Below are positions 8,694-17,938 of a stretch of DNA of 64,000 nt, piece after piece. The stretch is taken from the NCBI GenBank assembly GCA_026003175.1, contig BPGT01000007.1, forward strand, positions 1-64,000, given 5' to 3'. The position numbers and the translations under genes were made by a program. The notes below the pieces were generated by a model. That model did no database searches. It was not told the origin of the DNA and saw only the letters and a list, made by a program, of their open reading frames with translations. This DNA comes from Armatimonadota bacterium. Its GTDB lineage: Bacteria; Armatimonadota; HRBIN16. Every line of letters starts with the position of its first letter. Position 1 is the first letter of the stretch.

Positions 8694-9982
8694 TGCGAGC
8701 ATACTCCGCTTTGCTCAGGCGCAAGATGTTTGACTGGTCATTTCATCCTGCGGTGCGATGGGGAGTGTCTGCAGCATTGTACATCCGCTACCTGTTGCAC
8801 GGAGACGGTGCAAGCCCCAGGGGTTTCCCTTACCTGCTGAGTGCACACCGCTACGTGGCAGGTAAACTTGGCAGCCGCACTTACGAGAAGCAGATAGTCA
8901 AGTGGTTACCCGGATGGCTACAGCATAACTTGCCTGCAAGACAGTATCCTCTGCCTGAAGGTAAGATGCGCTCCTTTCGTGCGCGTACTTTAGTGCTCAA
9001 ACCGCCTCGTCGCGAGAGCGATACCGTAGTGGAGCGGGGCGTCCTTCTTACCAAAACCTTCTGGGAACTGGTTGTGTTGACCGATGTAGAGAGGTTGCTC
9101 CGCGATTACTGGCTGGTGATTGAGCCGGGCTGGTCAGGGTATGCAGATGCGCATTTACTGTACTACTGCCGTTTCCCATACCCCGTGATTGTCTGTTCAC
9201 CAGAGATCACCGACTACCAGTTCCTGCAACATCTGCGCACGAACCTGATACCTGTCCATATCGGCGCTAGCGATTGGGCGCACCCCGAGATTTTCCATCC
9301 TGTCGAAGGCATCGAGAAGGTGTATGACGCGGTAATGGTTGCTGGATGGGCTGTCTATAAGAGACACCATGCCCTTTTTCGCGCTCTGAAGCACCTGCGC
9401 CGCACCGATATCAAGGTCGCCATAGTGGGGTTCGAGTGGGAAGGTAACCGCGAGGAGATCGAAATGCTGATTGACCTTTACGGGGTGCGCAAACATCTGG
9501 ATATTTATCAAAGCCTGCCCCCACCGGAGGTGAACAGAATATTGAATCAGAGCAAGGTAAACCTGATTCTGACCTTACGCGAAGGTGCGAACAAGAGCAT
9601 TTTTGAGGGTTTCTTTGCAGATGTGCCCGGCATTGTGTTGCGCAACAATATCGGCATCAACAAAAGCCATATCAACGAGTATACCGGCAGGCTGATCGAC
9701 GAGCGCGAACTACCGCAGGTGCTCCTGTGGTTTCGCGATCACCACAGGGATTTCCGACCACGTGAGTGGGCGATGCAGAATATCTCTCCGCCAGCTACTA
9801 CCGCGAAGCTGAACGCTATCTTGCGGGAGATCGCTTGCGAACATGGCGAGCCGTGGACACGTGATATCGTCGCAAAAAGCAACTGTCCGAACCCGACATA
9901 TTATCCAGACGCTTCGGTGGCTGTCGGTTTCCCTAATGTGGATGATCTTCTCGCACAGTATGGTCGCAGCGTGAAGCAATGA
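8693..9982 (+). CDS. Divergent GT4-like glycosyltransferase
   Basis: This 429-aa protein is probably a glycosyltransferase. The C-terminal half has the GT-B layout: MVAGWAVYKRHHALFRAL, KVAIVGFEWEGN, DIYQSLPPPEVNRILNQSKV, then NKSIFEGFFADVPGIVLRNN in the position of the usual E-x7-E loop. The N-terminal half is not recognisable. The ATG at 8693 overlaps the epimerase stop and has AAGGAG 8 bases upstream; a longer GTG start 21 bases earlier is less likely. Its last 4 bases overlap the deacetylase gene. Confidence 0.75.
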   Translation: MRAYSALLRRKMFDWSFHPAVRWGVSAALYIRYLLHGDGASPRGFPYLLSAHRYVAGKLGSRTYEKQIVKWLPGWLQHNLPARQYPLPEGKMRSFRARTLVLKPPRRESDTVVERGVLLTKTFWELVVLTDVERLLRDYWLVIEPGWSGYADAHLLYYCRFPYPVIVCSPEITDYQFLQHLRTNLIPVHIGASDWAHPEIFHPVEGIEKVYDAVMVAGWAVYKRHHALFRALKHLRRTDIKVAIVGFEWEGNREEIEMLIDLYGVRKHLDIYQSLPPPEVNRILNQSKVNLILTLREGANKSIFEGFFADVPGIVLRNNIGINKSHINEYTGRLIDERELPQVLLWFRDHHRDFRPREWAMQNISPPATTAKLNAILREIACEHGEPWTRDIVAKSNCPNPTYYPDASVAVGFPNVDDLLAQYGRSVKQ

Positions 9983-10995
9983 CTACAATGTTGAAACATT
10001 TTGTCAAGAGCCTGGTTGCCCTGAGGGTGTACCGGGCCTGCGGTGAAAGCTTGTGGGAGAAGCAGCGAGGAATCCTTATCCTCATGTACCAAGAGGTGGC
10101 GTCAAAGCGTGACGAGCGCTTTCGCCTGTTTCCGGTATTGTGCACGACGCCCGAAACTTTCCGCCAGCAGATAGAGTGGCTGCAGAAGCGTTGGGAAGTC
10201 ATCAGTATAGATGACGTGGAGGGACGGCTGCGCGAGGGTACCGCTGGTGACAGTCGGGCGGTGGTCATCACCAGCGACGATGGCTGGGCGGGCTTCTACA
10301 CGGAAGCGATGTCTTTAGGGATCCAGGCGACCGTATATGTCACTACCTGCGTGCTGGAGGGGCGGTTGCCCTGGTACGTTCGGTGGCGCTTGCTGCTGAA
10401 GGAGAACCCGTTCCTGTTGAAACCTCTGGCACATGAACTGGGAGATTTTGAACCGTTCCCCAACGCAGACACCGCTGTGGACAGACTGAAGAGGCTGGAC
10501 ATCGCGCGGATAGAGTGGTTGTGGGAGAGTATGGCAAAGGAGTCTGGCTTTCGAGAAGAAAGGTTGCCCACGGACTGGTTCATGAGCCGCGAGCAGGTGC
10601 GGCAAACGACATCGGGCGCAATCACGATAGGATCGCATACGGTGCACCATCCGTTGCTCACCCACGAACGTTCGGAAGTCGCGCTGGACGAGCTGAGGGA
10701 GAGCAAAAGGGTGCTGGAGGGCCTGACCGGACAACCGGTGAGGCACTTTGCCTATCCGAACGGCGACCACGATGACAGGATCGCTGCGCTGGTAGCGGAG
10801 GCAGGATACGCTACCGCGGCCACCACTCAGTCGGGCTGGAACCTTCCGGGTGAGCATCTTTATCGCTTGAAGCGGGTGGACGTGCATGAGGCGGCGTGTG
10901 TAGACCATCGTGGGCGTTTCAGCGAGGCGATGTTCGCGCTGTGGATCACTGGCGAATGGATGCGGGTGAAGAGCAAGTTGAGGTTTCTCTCATGA
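9979..10995 (+). CDS. Polysaccharide deacetylase (NodB/CE4-like)
   Basis: This 338-aa protein would remove N- or O-acetyl groups from a glycan. NodB motifs are present: VITSDDGW (motif 1; the usual T/F-F/D-DDG with Ser), IGSHTVHHPLL (motif 2, metal-binding His pair), and HFAYPNGDHDD (motif 3, Arg replaced by Asn). There is no signal peptide, so it may act on a cytoplasmic lipid-linked intermediate. It starts with a 4-base overlap with the upstream glycosyltransferase and overlaps the downstream one by ATGA, placing it inside one translationally coupled set. Confidence 0.88.
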   Translation: MTTMLKHFVKSLVALRVYRACGESLWEKQRGILILMYQEVASKRDERFRLFPVLCTTPETFRQQIEWLQKRWEVISIDDVEGRLREGTAGDSRAVVITSDDGWAGFYTEAMSLGIQATVYVTTCVLEGRLPWYVRWRLLLKENPFLLKPLAHELGDFEPFPNADTAVDRLKRLDIARIEWLWESMAKESGFREERLPTDWFMSREQVRQTTSGAITIGSHTVHHPLLTHERSEVALDELRESKRVLEGLTGQPVRHFAYPNGDHDDRIAALVAEAGYATAATTQSGWNLPGEHLYRLKRVDVHEAACVDHRGRFSEAMFALWITGEWMRVKSKLRFLS

Positions 10996-12245
10996 CCTCA
11001 CGCATCGGCTTCATCCATTTCGGCACATACCCCGATATCCGCGTGGTGAAGATGACCGACACGCTGGCGAAGGCGGGCTTCGAGGTCATCCTGCTGGCGC
11101 GCAACATCAAGGGGGTGAATGAGCCGGGCGCAGCGCATCCCTACGCGCATCTGCTGGGACAGAAGGGTGAGGAGTGGAGAAGCCGACTGCAGATCCGCCG
11201 CCTTCTGGATGACACACCCGAAAGGTGGCGTGGTGCCCTGACACTGCCGTACCACGTCAACCCGATATGGCGCAGGGCGATACGCGATCTGGTGGTGAAG
11301 GATGGCTGTCAGCTGCTTATCGTGCGCGACATGCCACTGGTGCTGGCAGCGACAACGGTAGGCAGAAGATACGGAGTGCCAGTGATTTTCGATATGGCAG
11401 AGAACTACCCGGCGGTGATGGCGGTGTGGCGCCGCTGGGAGGGGCGCAAGCGGGCGGTGGTGAACTTTTTTGTCCGCAACATCACGCTGGCGCGTATGGT
11501 GGAAAGAGCGGGTATCCGTGCCGCCGAGCAGATATTCGTGGTGGTTCCAGAACATGTGGAGCGCGTGGCGCAACTGCGAGGAACAGCCAGCGGCATCGAG
11601 GTCCTTGAGAACACGCCTGTGCTGGAGGAACTGGATGCACTTTATACCTGCTATGCCAGCCGCCCCGAGTGGCAGCCTGCATCACAGGGGATGGAGGTTG
11701 TGTATGGGGGGAATGTGCATTTCTATCGGGGTATTGATACGCTGATCGAAGCAGCAGCCCTGCTGAGGCACAGGCAGGTGCATGAGATACGCTGGACGGT
11801 TGTGGGTACGGGTAAGGTGATGAACAGGCTGCAGAAGCTGGCGGAGGAAAAGGGGATTGCAGATAGTGTGTGCTTCATGGGCTGGCAGCCAGACCTGATG
11901 GCTTTCGTGTATCGGGCACACGTGGGCTACGATGGTTCACACGCTTCAGAGCATACGCATAACACGATGCCCAACAAGCTATATGACTACATGGCGTTCC
12001 GTAAGCCGGTACTGGTATCCGATTGTCGCCCGATGAAGCGAGTGGTGGAAACTTATCAATGCGGTCTTGTCTTTCGCTCGCAGGATGCCGAAGATTTAGC
12101 GGAGAAGGTAATGATGCTGCGTGACCCTGACCTGCGCGCCCAGATGGGCGCAAACGGACGCAGGGCAGTGGAGGAGCGCTACCACTGGGGCGTGGATGGG
12201 AAAAGGCTGGTGGAAGTGGTGCAACAAATGCTGAGCCGGGTATGA
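10992..12245 (+). CDS. GT4-type glycosyltransferase
   Basis: This 417-aa GT-B enzyme has an N-terminal domain with GTYPDIRVVKMTDTLAKAGF. The C-terminal donor domain has VVYGGNVHFYRGIDTLIEAA, WTVVGTGKVMNRLQKLAEE, VCFMGWQPD, and MPNKLYDYMAFRKPVLVSD, as in glycosyltransferases that replace the canonical E-x7-E by an NK-Y-E/D-Y motif. The start is the ATG of the ATGA overlap with the deacetylase; an in-frame start 96 bases earlier lies deep inside that gene. It is the last intact gene of the cluster. Confidence 0.88.
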   Translation: MTSRIGFIHFGTYPDIRVVKMTDTLAKAGFEVILLARNIKGVNEPGAAHPYAHLLGQKGEEWRSRLQIRRLLDDTPERWRGALTLPYHVNPIWRRAIRDLVVKDGCQLLIVRDMPLVLAATTVGRRYGVPVIFDMAENYPAVMAVWRRWEGRKRAVVNFFVRNITLARMVERAGIRAAEQIFVVVPEHVERVAQLRGTASGIEVLENTPVLEELDALYTCYASRPEWQPASQGMEVVYGGNVHFYRGIDTLIEAAALLRHRQVHEIRWTVVGTGKVMNRLQKLAEEKGIADSVCFMGWQPDLMAFVYRAHVGYDGSHASEHTHNTMPNKLYDYMAFRKPVLVSDCRPMKRVVETYQCGLVFRSQDAEDLAEKVMMLRDPDLRAQMGANGRRAVEERYHWGVDGKRLVEVVQQMLSRV

Positions 12246-12257
12246 GCAGGAAGTTCC

Positions 12258-13060
12258 ATGGGAACAGGTTCTAGATCGGCGGTTTGGGGCTTCGGGATAC
12301 TCTGTTTTCTGGTATCACTGGCGTATACTGGCTATGATTCTATTGCAGACAATCGCGCTGTGTCTCTGGCAGTAGTGGAGTGGCTGCGCGATCCTACCCT
12401 TTACCCCTCCGATCCTATCCGTGAGACGTTTCCCCGTTACGTCTCCGTCTACGTTTGCCCCAGCGGGCAAACGGGCTATGGGTGCGGCAACGATTTCTGA
12501 TGGCTGCGCTGGGGCTGGTGCTTGTGGTGGGGTTTGCTCGGCAGGTTCAGACAGAAGGCATACGTTGGCGGTTAGCTTGCGAATCGCCGCAGTATCCGTT
12601 CGCACAGTGGGCTTTGCGGAACACCTCCAAGGATGCCGTCTTTCTTGTGCCGCCAGGCTTGCAAGAGGACTGGCAGAGCTTTCGCGCCATCTCCCGACGA
12701 GGGGTGTTCGTCACGTGGAAGGACGGCACGCATGTGCTCTTTGACCCTCGTTACACGGAAGAATGGGTAGATCGTATCGCTGAGATCGGCTTCGACATCC
12801 GCCAGCATGTTCTGGGACTCCGGGGGCGCTCCCCAGTGGATGGGGAAAACATCAACAAATTGTATTTCAAACTGCAAGACAGTGACGTGCTGCGCATCGC
12901 TGCTCGATATCGGGTGGACTACTGGATCGTGCCCGTGGATAAACCTTCTCACTTCCACGAGGTGTTTCGGCATGGTCAGTGGAAGGTGCTTCAGGTAAGA
13001 ACTCCTGCGGAGAGAGGAACTACCCCCACATCCCAGCCCAAACGCGACAGCCACAGGTGA
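12258..13060 (+). pseudogene. Internally deleted membrane protein (DUF6798-like remnant)
   Basis: Two pieces of what seems to be one larger gene lie in different frames. The first (12258-12500) has a real ribosome binding site and begins a membrane-protein N-terminus (VWGFGILCFLVSLAYTGYDS) followed by EWLRDPTLYPSDPIRETF. The second (from about 12455 to 13060) starts in a transmembrane helix (FLMAALGLVLVVGFA) and ends in a soluble domain with DAVFLVPPGLQEDWQSFR and SRRGVFVTWKDG, which I associate with DUF6798-type C-termini. The multi-helix middle is absent, with the junction near 12440-12500. Family members usually have several hundred residues between these parts. The 3' end overlaps the convergent gene by 70 bases. 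Confidence 0.55.
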
Positions 13061-13908
13061 TAGTCCGACTCGCGCAGCTCCTCCGGGGACGCGCCGCTGA
13101 GGGCGACAATCACCGCTTCCAGCACGTTGGTGGCGAAGGTTTCACCCCCGAAGACGGGGGTGGTGGTGAGTAGCAGGTCTGCTCCTCGCTCGCGCAGGAA
13201 GTCGATGTCCGACTGTCGCACAGTATTGGTCAGCACGACCTTGCCCCTGAGGTTCTGGGGAGCGTAGCGACGGATGTAGTGCCAGTCGCCGGCAATCACG
13301 TCTGCCCAGCGGAAGTAGCGTTCCCAACGAGGCGTGTTGCGCTCTTGTTTCTCACCGGTGGGATACACCCAGTCAAACGGCAGGCGAACGACGATGGGTA
13401 GCACCACTCGCGCCAGCCTCGCCAGCGTATGAATGTTGCGGATGGGCAGGGGTACTCCCAGCGCGAAGAGGGCGTCACCGAAGACGATGGCTTTGGCTCG
13501 CTCCGCCAGCGCCTCCGCCATGCCGAACCGGTCCAGCGCGCTGACCAGCAGCACGTTCTGCTCGCTCCAGTCCAGGATGTTCTTCTGCTCGATGCGTTCC
13601 ACCGCCCAGCGTTCTAACGTGTTCTTCAGTCCGCTCCCATCGACGACAGGGGTGTGTTGGACATGCGCAATCAGCCTTTGTACGTCGCGGAAGGTGTATC
13701 GCCGTCCCTGCGCCCAGAGGTACAGGTCGCATCCGCCCAGACCGATGGCGTCTACTTTACCGTCCAGCTCCGCAAGCAGCTGGCGGAAACGACCTTTATC
13801 TCCATCGGTGCCACGTCGCTCAATGCGAAAGGGCACGCCGAGTATCTCGGTCTCGGCGACTTTATCCCGTTTGCTCGAACCTAAACTGGCGGAGACGACG
13901 TGTTTCAA
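12991..13908 (-). CDS. Conserved protein of the family annotated quinate 5-dehydrogenase
   Basis: This 305-aa protein has a characteristic N-terminus SASLGSSKRDK, then ILGVPFRIERRGTDGD and KVDAIGLGGCDLYL. I recognise this from Deinococcus/Thermus and Firmicutes proteins that databases label quinate 5-dehydrogenase; the biochemical basis for that name is weak. A late segment PVFGGETFATNVLEAVIVAL is also conserved. The start is TTG, because no ATG precedes the conserved N-terminus; GAGGT lies about 10 bases upstream, inside the end of the PIN-domain remnant, 2 bases from its stop. The two probably share the promoter near 14161-14189. Confidence 0.7.
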   Translation of the reverse strand: MKHVVSASLGSSKRDKVAETEILGVPFRIERRGTDGDKGRFRQLLAELDGKVDAIGLGGCDLYLWAQGRRYTFRDVQRLIAHVQHTPVVDGSGLKNTLERWAVERIEQKNILDWSEQNVLLVSALDRFGMAEALAERAKAIVFGDALFALGVPLPIRNIHTLARLARVVLPIVVRLPFDWVYPTGEKQERNTPRWERYFRWADVIAGDWHYIRRYAPQNLRGKVVLTNTVRQSDIDFLRERGADLLLTTTPVFGGETFATNVLEAVIVALSGASPEELRESDYHLWLSRLGWDVGVVPLSAGVLT

Positions 13909-13910
13909 TG

Positions 13911-14126
13911 TTATGTGACCTCGCTAGGGTGTAGCCTTCTGAGAGGGGTTTGGTCAAAGTCGCGGTCGAAGCTGACCAGCTGCTGCCCGAATCTTTCCGC
14001 AGCTACGTAGTGGTATGCGTCATCGAAGTCTAAAGAATACTGGGTCATCACCACAATAATACGATCACTTTCTAGCCAAACATTAGTATCCAGTAGAAAA
14101 CGAATTTTGTCTGTGATAGTCTGCAC
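13911..14126 (-). pseudogene. PIN-domain (VapC-like) gene with internal deletion
   Basis: The 71-aa reading frame begins IRFLLDTNVWLES, the typical first strand and first metal-binding Asp of a PIN RNase. It then jumps to SLDFDDAYHYVAAERFGQQ and LVSFDRDFDQTPLRRLHP, the C-terminal part with the last acidic residues. PIN toxins normally have about 130-150 residues, so roughly 60 central residues (including the second acidic site) are missing. The start is GTG at 14126 with GGAGGTGG upstream. It is probably non-functional as a nuclease. No antitoxin gene is adjacent, yet its promoter and an operator-like palindrome remain. Confidence 0.6.
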
Positions 14127-14160
14127 AGTAGCACCACCTCCCAGACATAGCGCCTGAACC

Positions 14161-14189
14161 ACTATACACCAATGCCGGGGCATTGTAAA
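14161..14189 (-). promoter_or_regulatory. Sigma-70-type promoter with operator-like palindrome in the spacer
   Basis: On the minus strand, TTTACA (14189-14184), a 17-base spacer and TATAGT (14166-14161) precede the PIN remnant. The perfect inverted repeat AATGCC-GG-GGCATT (14171-14184) fills most of the spacer and reaches into the -35 element. This is the position expected for a repressor site, such as an autoregulating antitoxin. Confidence 0.55.
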
Positions 14190-14198
14190 GGGCTACAT

Positions 14199-15658
14199 CT
14201 ACAGCTGCTCCTCTGTGGGCGATTCGGACGGAAGGGATGGAGCAGAGGGTGTTTGCTGCTCCGGTTGTCCCTGTCCGACCAGCACGATACGCGCCTGCGG
14301 GCGGTAGTAGTCGGTAGCGACCTTCTCGCGCACGGGAGGCTTGCCCGGCTCTTCGATAAGGCGATACACGCTCACGCGCCAGCCGCGTTGCCCTTTGTCG
14401 GTGACCTTCCGCACACCCGTCGGCAGGTTGGGGGTAGGGAAAGTCTTCACGGGCGCGGGAATCACGGCGTGTGTGATGCGCTGGATGGTCACCTTGCGCT
14501 TGTGAGCGGAGGAGCCAAGCACCCGTACGGTCATCCTGCCTGACTTCGCCTGGGTAATGAGGGCAACGGGGGATGGGGTGTTGTTGCGGAAGCGCAGGTC
14601 TATCGCCCCGTAGACGACTGTTGCGTCCAGCCCGGGCGGTGCGTAGTGGATGGGAAAAGCGTGATGACTGCGCTGTACTATCTGCAAGCCCGCTTGCAGT
14701 GCCGCCATATACACAGTGGTGGAGACCTGACATACCCCTCCGCCGTCGCCCGGCACCAGCTCGCCTTTCACAATGACGGGAGCACGACGGAACCCCTCCT
14801 GCAGGGTGCGCGGACCAACCGCTTTGTTGTAGGAGAACTCGTCTCCGGGCAGCAAGACGATGCCGTTGATGCTTTCCGCTGCCTTGCGGATGTTGTGCGC
14901 ACGATTGCGTTCTCGCTCTGAGAAGTGCGTGCTCACCGCTGCCCACTCCGAGTCGATCTGCTGCAGGTGCTCACGGGTGATGCGGGGCGGCACCTCCTCC
15001 AGTGGCAGGGTGCAGGTGCTGCTGGACTGTCGCAGGGCGTCTGCCAGCCTTTCGGCAGCGTCGCCGGTGAGGCGAACGCCGCTCTGCTCAGGCAGGGCTT
15101 CCCATCGCCCGGCGGATATGTAGCGCACCCGGGCATCGCGCGGCGGAGCCTCTACACGCTGTTGGCGTTCTCGCAGCCATCTCTGCATTCGCGCGCGGTC
15201 TACGCGCACAACGGCTTCGATGATCTTTGCCTGTCTGCCGGCGAACCCATGTCAGCACCACGCGCATGAAGGGAGGATATTTTTGAACCTGCTGCCAGGC
15301 GTTTTGCAGGGAGGCGTCCACATCTATAGCGGCTCCCAGCTGTTTGCGGGTGACGTAGTCGTGCCAGCGCGTTACACCGTTTGCATCCTGCCCCTCTATC
15401 TTCAGGGATGCCTGTTCCCATACCTGCGCGAACTGCTGTAGTTGCTGTCGCGCCTCGGCGAGGGTCATGCCGGATACATCTACCCCTGCGATACGCCAGC
15501 CAGGAGGGAAAATGGTCCCCCTCCTGCCGCAGACGAAAAGAAGCAACACCTGCGAGCACCGCCACAACCATCAGCACCAGCAATAATGATGCATGGCGCA
15601 TGCCGATACCAGAGCCTTTTGAACGGCTTTCACGCTGCGTCAGGAGCTTCGTCTCCAC
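14199..15658 (-). CDS. VanW/G5-type membrane-anchored protein, two apparent frameshifts
   Basis: Three consecutive frames together give one 485-aa protein. (a) 15658 to ~15520 encodes a membrane anchor (MRHASLLLVLMVVAVLAG). (b) ~15520 to ~15226 encodes IFPPGWRIAGVDVSGMTLAE and a YoaR-type peptidoglycan-binding-like domain. (c) The remainder to 14199 encodes the VanW domain (RNRAHNIRKAAESINGIVLL, DEFSYNKAVGPRT, GGGVCQVSTTVY) and a G5-like tail. Each frame change is repaired by removing one base: one G of the five-base run 15517-15521, and one A of the run at 15226-15228. The corrected length is an exact multiple of three. Family members are envelope proteins, some linked to glycopeptide resistance clusters; the role here is unknown. 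It begins inside the end of cysS (19-base overlap). Confidence 0.75.
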
Positions 15659-17055
15659 GTTGTACCTGTAACGCTATCTTCCAGAATGATGCCGAGTTCG
15701 CGCAGATCGTCGCGGATGCGGTCGGCGATAGCCCATTCGCGTTTGTCGCGAGCCATCTGGCGCCAGGCGATAGCTTTTTCAATCAGCTGCAGAGCAAAGG
15801 CATCGTCCAGACCACGCTCCTCCTCTTCCAGCTTCTGGATGCCGAGCAGGTTTCCGAAGAGGCGTACGGTCGTCACCAGCGAAGCAAGAGTTTCCCGCGC
15901 CTCCGGGTTATCGTGAATCTGCAGGTCGGTGGTCAGACGGTTGATTTCGCTGACCGCGTCGAACAGCACGGAGATAGCAGCGGCGGTGTTGAAGTCGCTG
16001 TTCATGGCGTTGGCGAATCGCTCATAGTAGTTGTGTGCGATGGGCGCGTTGTCTACACCCTCTTTGAGCACTCGCTGCGCATTGCGCAGGGCTGTTCGGA
16101 TTCGGCGCAGGGCGGACTGCGTCTCTTGCATCCGCTCGCGGCTGAACTCAATCGGGCTGCGGTAGGCGGTGGATAGCAGGAACAACCTCAGCACGTCCGC
16201 TTCGAACTCCGCCAGAATCTCCTCGGCGGTGAAAAAGTTGCCCACCGACTTGCTCATCTTCTCCTGGCGCAGGTTCACCGAACCCCAGTGCATCCAGTAG
16301 CGGGCAAAGGTTCCGCCCAGATATGCTTCGCTCTGGGCTATTTCGTTCTCGTGATGGGGAAACACCAGGTCGTTACCACCCGCATGGATGTCGAAGCCTG
16401 CTCCCAGATACTTCAGGCTCATGGCAGAGCACTCGATATGCCAGCCGGGGCGTCCTTTGCCCCAGGGGCTTTCCCAGTATGGCTCGCCCGGTTTGGCTGC
16501 TTTCCACAGCGCGAAGTCGGCAGGGTCATCTTTGCGTTCGTCCACTTCAATGCGGTAACCGGCACGCACCTCGTCCAGGTTACGCCCGGAGAGCTTGCCA
16601 TATTCGGGGAAGCTGGACACATCGTAGTACACGTCACCGTCCACCACGTAGGCGTGACCTTTGTCAATCAGCCTTTGGATCATGGTGATAATTTCGTCAA
16701 TGTTCTCGGTCACGCGGCAATACTGCACAGGCAGGATGCCCAGTCGCTCCATGATTTCTATGTACTTGCGGGCGTATTTATCTGCCACTTCTGCAGGCGT
16801 GATACCTTCCTTTGCGGCGGCAGCGATGATTTTGTCGTCGATGTCGGTGAAGTTCTGCACCATGTGCACCTCGTAGCCCAGGTGCATGAACCATCGGCGA
16901 ATCGCGTCGAATACTATAGCTCCTCGCACGTGTCCTACGTGGGGTGGTCCCTGTACGGTGAGACCACAGGCGTAGATAGATACTTTACCGGCTTCACGCG
17001 GCACGAACTCTTCTTCCCGTCGGGTGAGGCTGTTGTAGATTCTCAGCGGCAGCAT
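15640..17055 (-). CDS. cysS: Cysteinyl-tRNA synthetase
   Basis: This 471-aa class I synthetase charges tRNA-Cys. The HIGH motif appears as [10 protein letters not shown] near residues 36-45. The CysS zinc-site residues are visible as the Cys of [17 protein letters not shown] and [13 protein letters not shown]. The KMSKS loop is EKMSKSVGN at about residue 263, followed by [17 protein letters not shown]. The length is normal for the family. It overlaps the end of cysE by 13 bases, so cysteine synthesis and cysteine charging are transcribed together from the promoter upstream of cysE. Confidence 0.97.
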   Translation of the reverse strand: MLPLRIYNSLTRREEEFVPREAGKVSIYACGLTVQGPPHVGHVRGAIVFDAIRRWFMHLGYEVHMVQNFTDIDDKIIAAAAKEGITPAEVADKYARKYIEIMERLGILPVQYCRVTENIDEIITMIQRLIDKGHAYVVDGDVYYDVSSFPEYGKLSGRNLDEVRAGYRIEVDERKDDPADFALWKAAKPGEPYWESPWGKGRPGWHIECSAMSLKYLGAGFDIHAGGNDLVFPHHENEIAQSEAYLGGTFARYWMHWGSVNLRQEKMSKSVGNFFTAEEILAEFEADVLRLFLLSTAYRSPIEFSRERMQETQSALRRIRTALRNAQRVLKEGVDNAPIAHNYYERFANAMNSDFNTAAAISVLFDAVSEINRLTTDLQIHDNPEARETLASLVTTVRLFGNLLGIQKLEEEERGLDDAFALQLIEKAIAWRQMARDKREWAIADRIRDDLRELGIILEDSVTGTTWRRSS

Positions 17056-17798
17056 GTTTCTCCCTCATCGTGGTGTGCATGAGTCAGGGTATGATAGCGG
17101 ACACTTTCCAGCTCCTGCTGGAATCGCTCGTTTTGCTGGTCAATCTGCTTTTGTAACAGTTCCACCTGCTGTTGCAGTAGCTCTATTTGCTGGCGCAGGT
17201 TCTGGATAATCTCGTCTTCGGGGTCGATCTTGTTGATGACGTTATCCATGACGGGAGGTGGTTCTTCCACTTTCTTGCCGTCGCGGATGACGATGCGCCC
17301 CGGCACTCCGACCACCGTGCAGTTGGGTGGGATGTCCTTGTTCACCACCGCGTTCGCGCCGATGCGGCAATTGTCGCCGATGGTGATGGGACCGATAATC
17401 TTCGCGCCCATACCAATCAGCACGTTGTTGCCGATGGTGGGGTGACGTTTGACGCGCTCCAGCGTGGTTCCACCCAGCGTGACCTGGTGATACATCAGCA
17501 CGTCATCGCCGATTTCCGCCGTTTCACCGATAACCACGCCCATCCCGTGGTCGATGAAGAACCGCCGTCCAATTTTGGCTCCCGGGTGGATTTCAATACC
17601 CGTGAGGAATCGGTTGATTTGCGATAGCAGGCGGGCGAGGAACAGTAAACGGTGGTTCCAAAGCCAGTGCGCCACACGATGCATCCAGATGGCGTGCAGA
17701 CCGGGATAGGTAAGCACCTCCCACACACTGCGCGCCGCCGGGTCTTTCCTGAAAACGGTCTGGATGTCTTCCTGAATACGTTGCCAAATACGCCACAT
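17043..17798 (-). CDS. cysE: Serine O-acetyltransferase with long C-terminal coiled coil
   Basis: This 251-aa enzyme makes O-acetylserine from serine and acetyl-CoA, the first step of cysteine synthesis. The N-terminal helical part ([28 protein letters not shown]) leads to the left-handed beta-helix of hexapeptide repeats with the active-site region [16 protein letters not shown] and QVTLGGTT. After the usual end ([12 protein letters not shown]), about 70 extra residues form a Gln/Leu-rich coiled coil ([18 protein letters not shown]). In other CysE proteins the C-terminal tail binds cysteine synthase; here that role is uncertain. Confidence 0.95.
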   Translation of the reverse strand: MWRIWQRIQEDIQTVFRKDPAARSVWEVLTYPGLHAIWMHRVAHWLWNHRLLFLARLLSQINRFLTGIEIHPGAKIGRRFFIDHGMGVVIGETAEIGDDVLMYHQVTLGGTTLERVKRHPTIGNNVLIGMGAKIIGPITIGDNCRIGANAVVNKDIPPNCTVVGVPGRIVIRDGKKVEEPPPVMDNVINKIDPEDEIIQNLRQQIELLQQQVELLQKQIDQQNERFQQELESVRYHTLTHAHHDEGETCCR

Positions 17799-17836
17799 AG
17801 GCTAGCCTTTCGGTTCTTGTCACGCTGGTATAAAGA

Positions 17837-17870
17837 AGTATAGCATACAGGAAGGTAAGGTTTCAACCTT
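17837..17870 (-). promoter_or_regulatory. cysE promoter with overlapping palindrome
   Basis: On the minus strand, TTGAAA (17866-17861), an 18-base spacer and TATACT (17842-17837) lie 38 bases upstream of the cysE start. The inverted repeat AAGGTT-TC-AACCTT (17857-17870) covers the -35 box. It lies in the 140-base gap between divergent cysE and the MFS gene, so one regulator could control both. Confidence 0.5.
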
Positions 17871-17938
17871 GGGCGAAGGTAGGAAACAGACTATCTATCG
17901 CGAATCCTTCTATCCAAAACGCTTGAGTGAGGTGAGGG

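Noticed and set aside
10896-10991. N-terminal extension of the glycosyltransferase at 10992
   Set aside because: It lies inside the deacetylase gene and adds no conserved residues; the ATGA overlap gives a better start.
16288-17082. Plus-strand open frame opposite cysS
   Set aside because: cysS is unmistakable on the other strand; the frame is His/Val-rich as expected of an antisense shadow.
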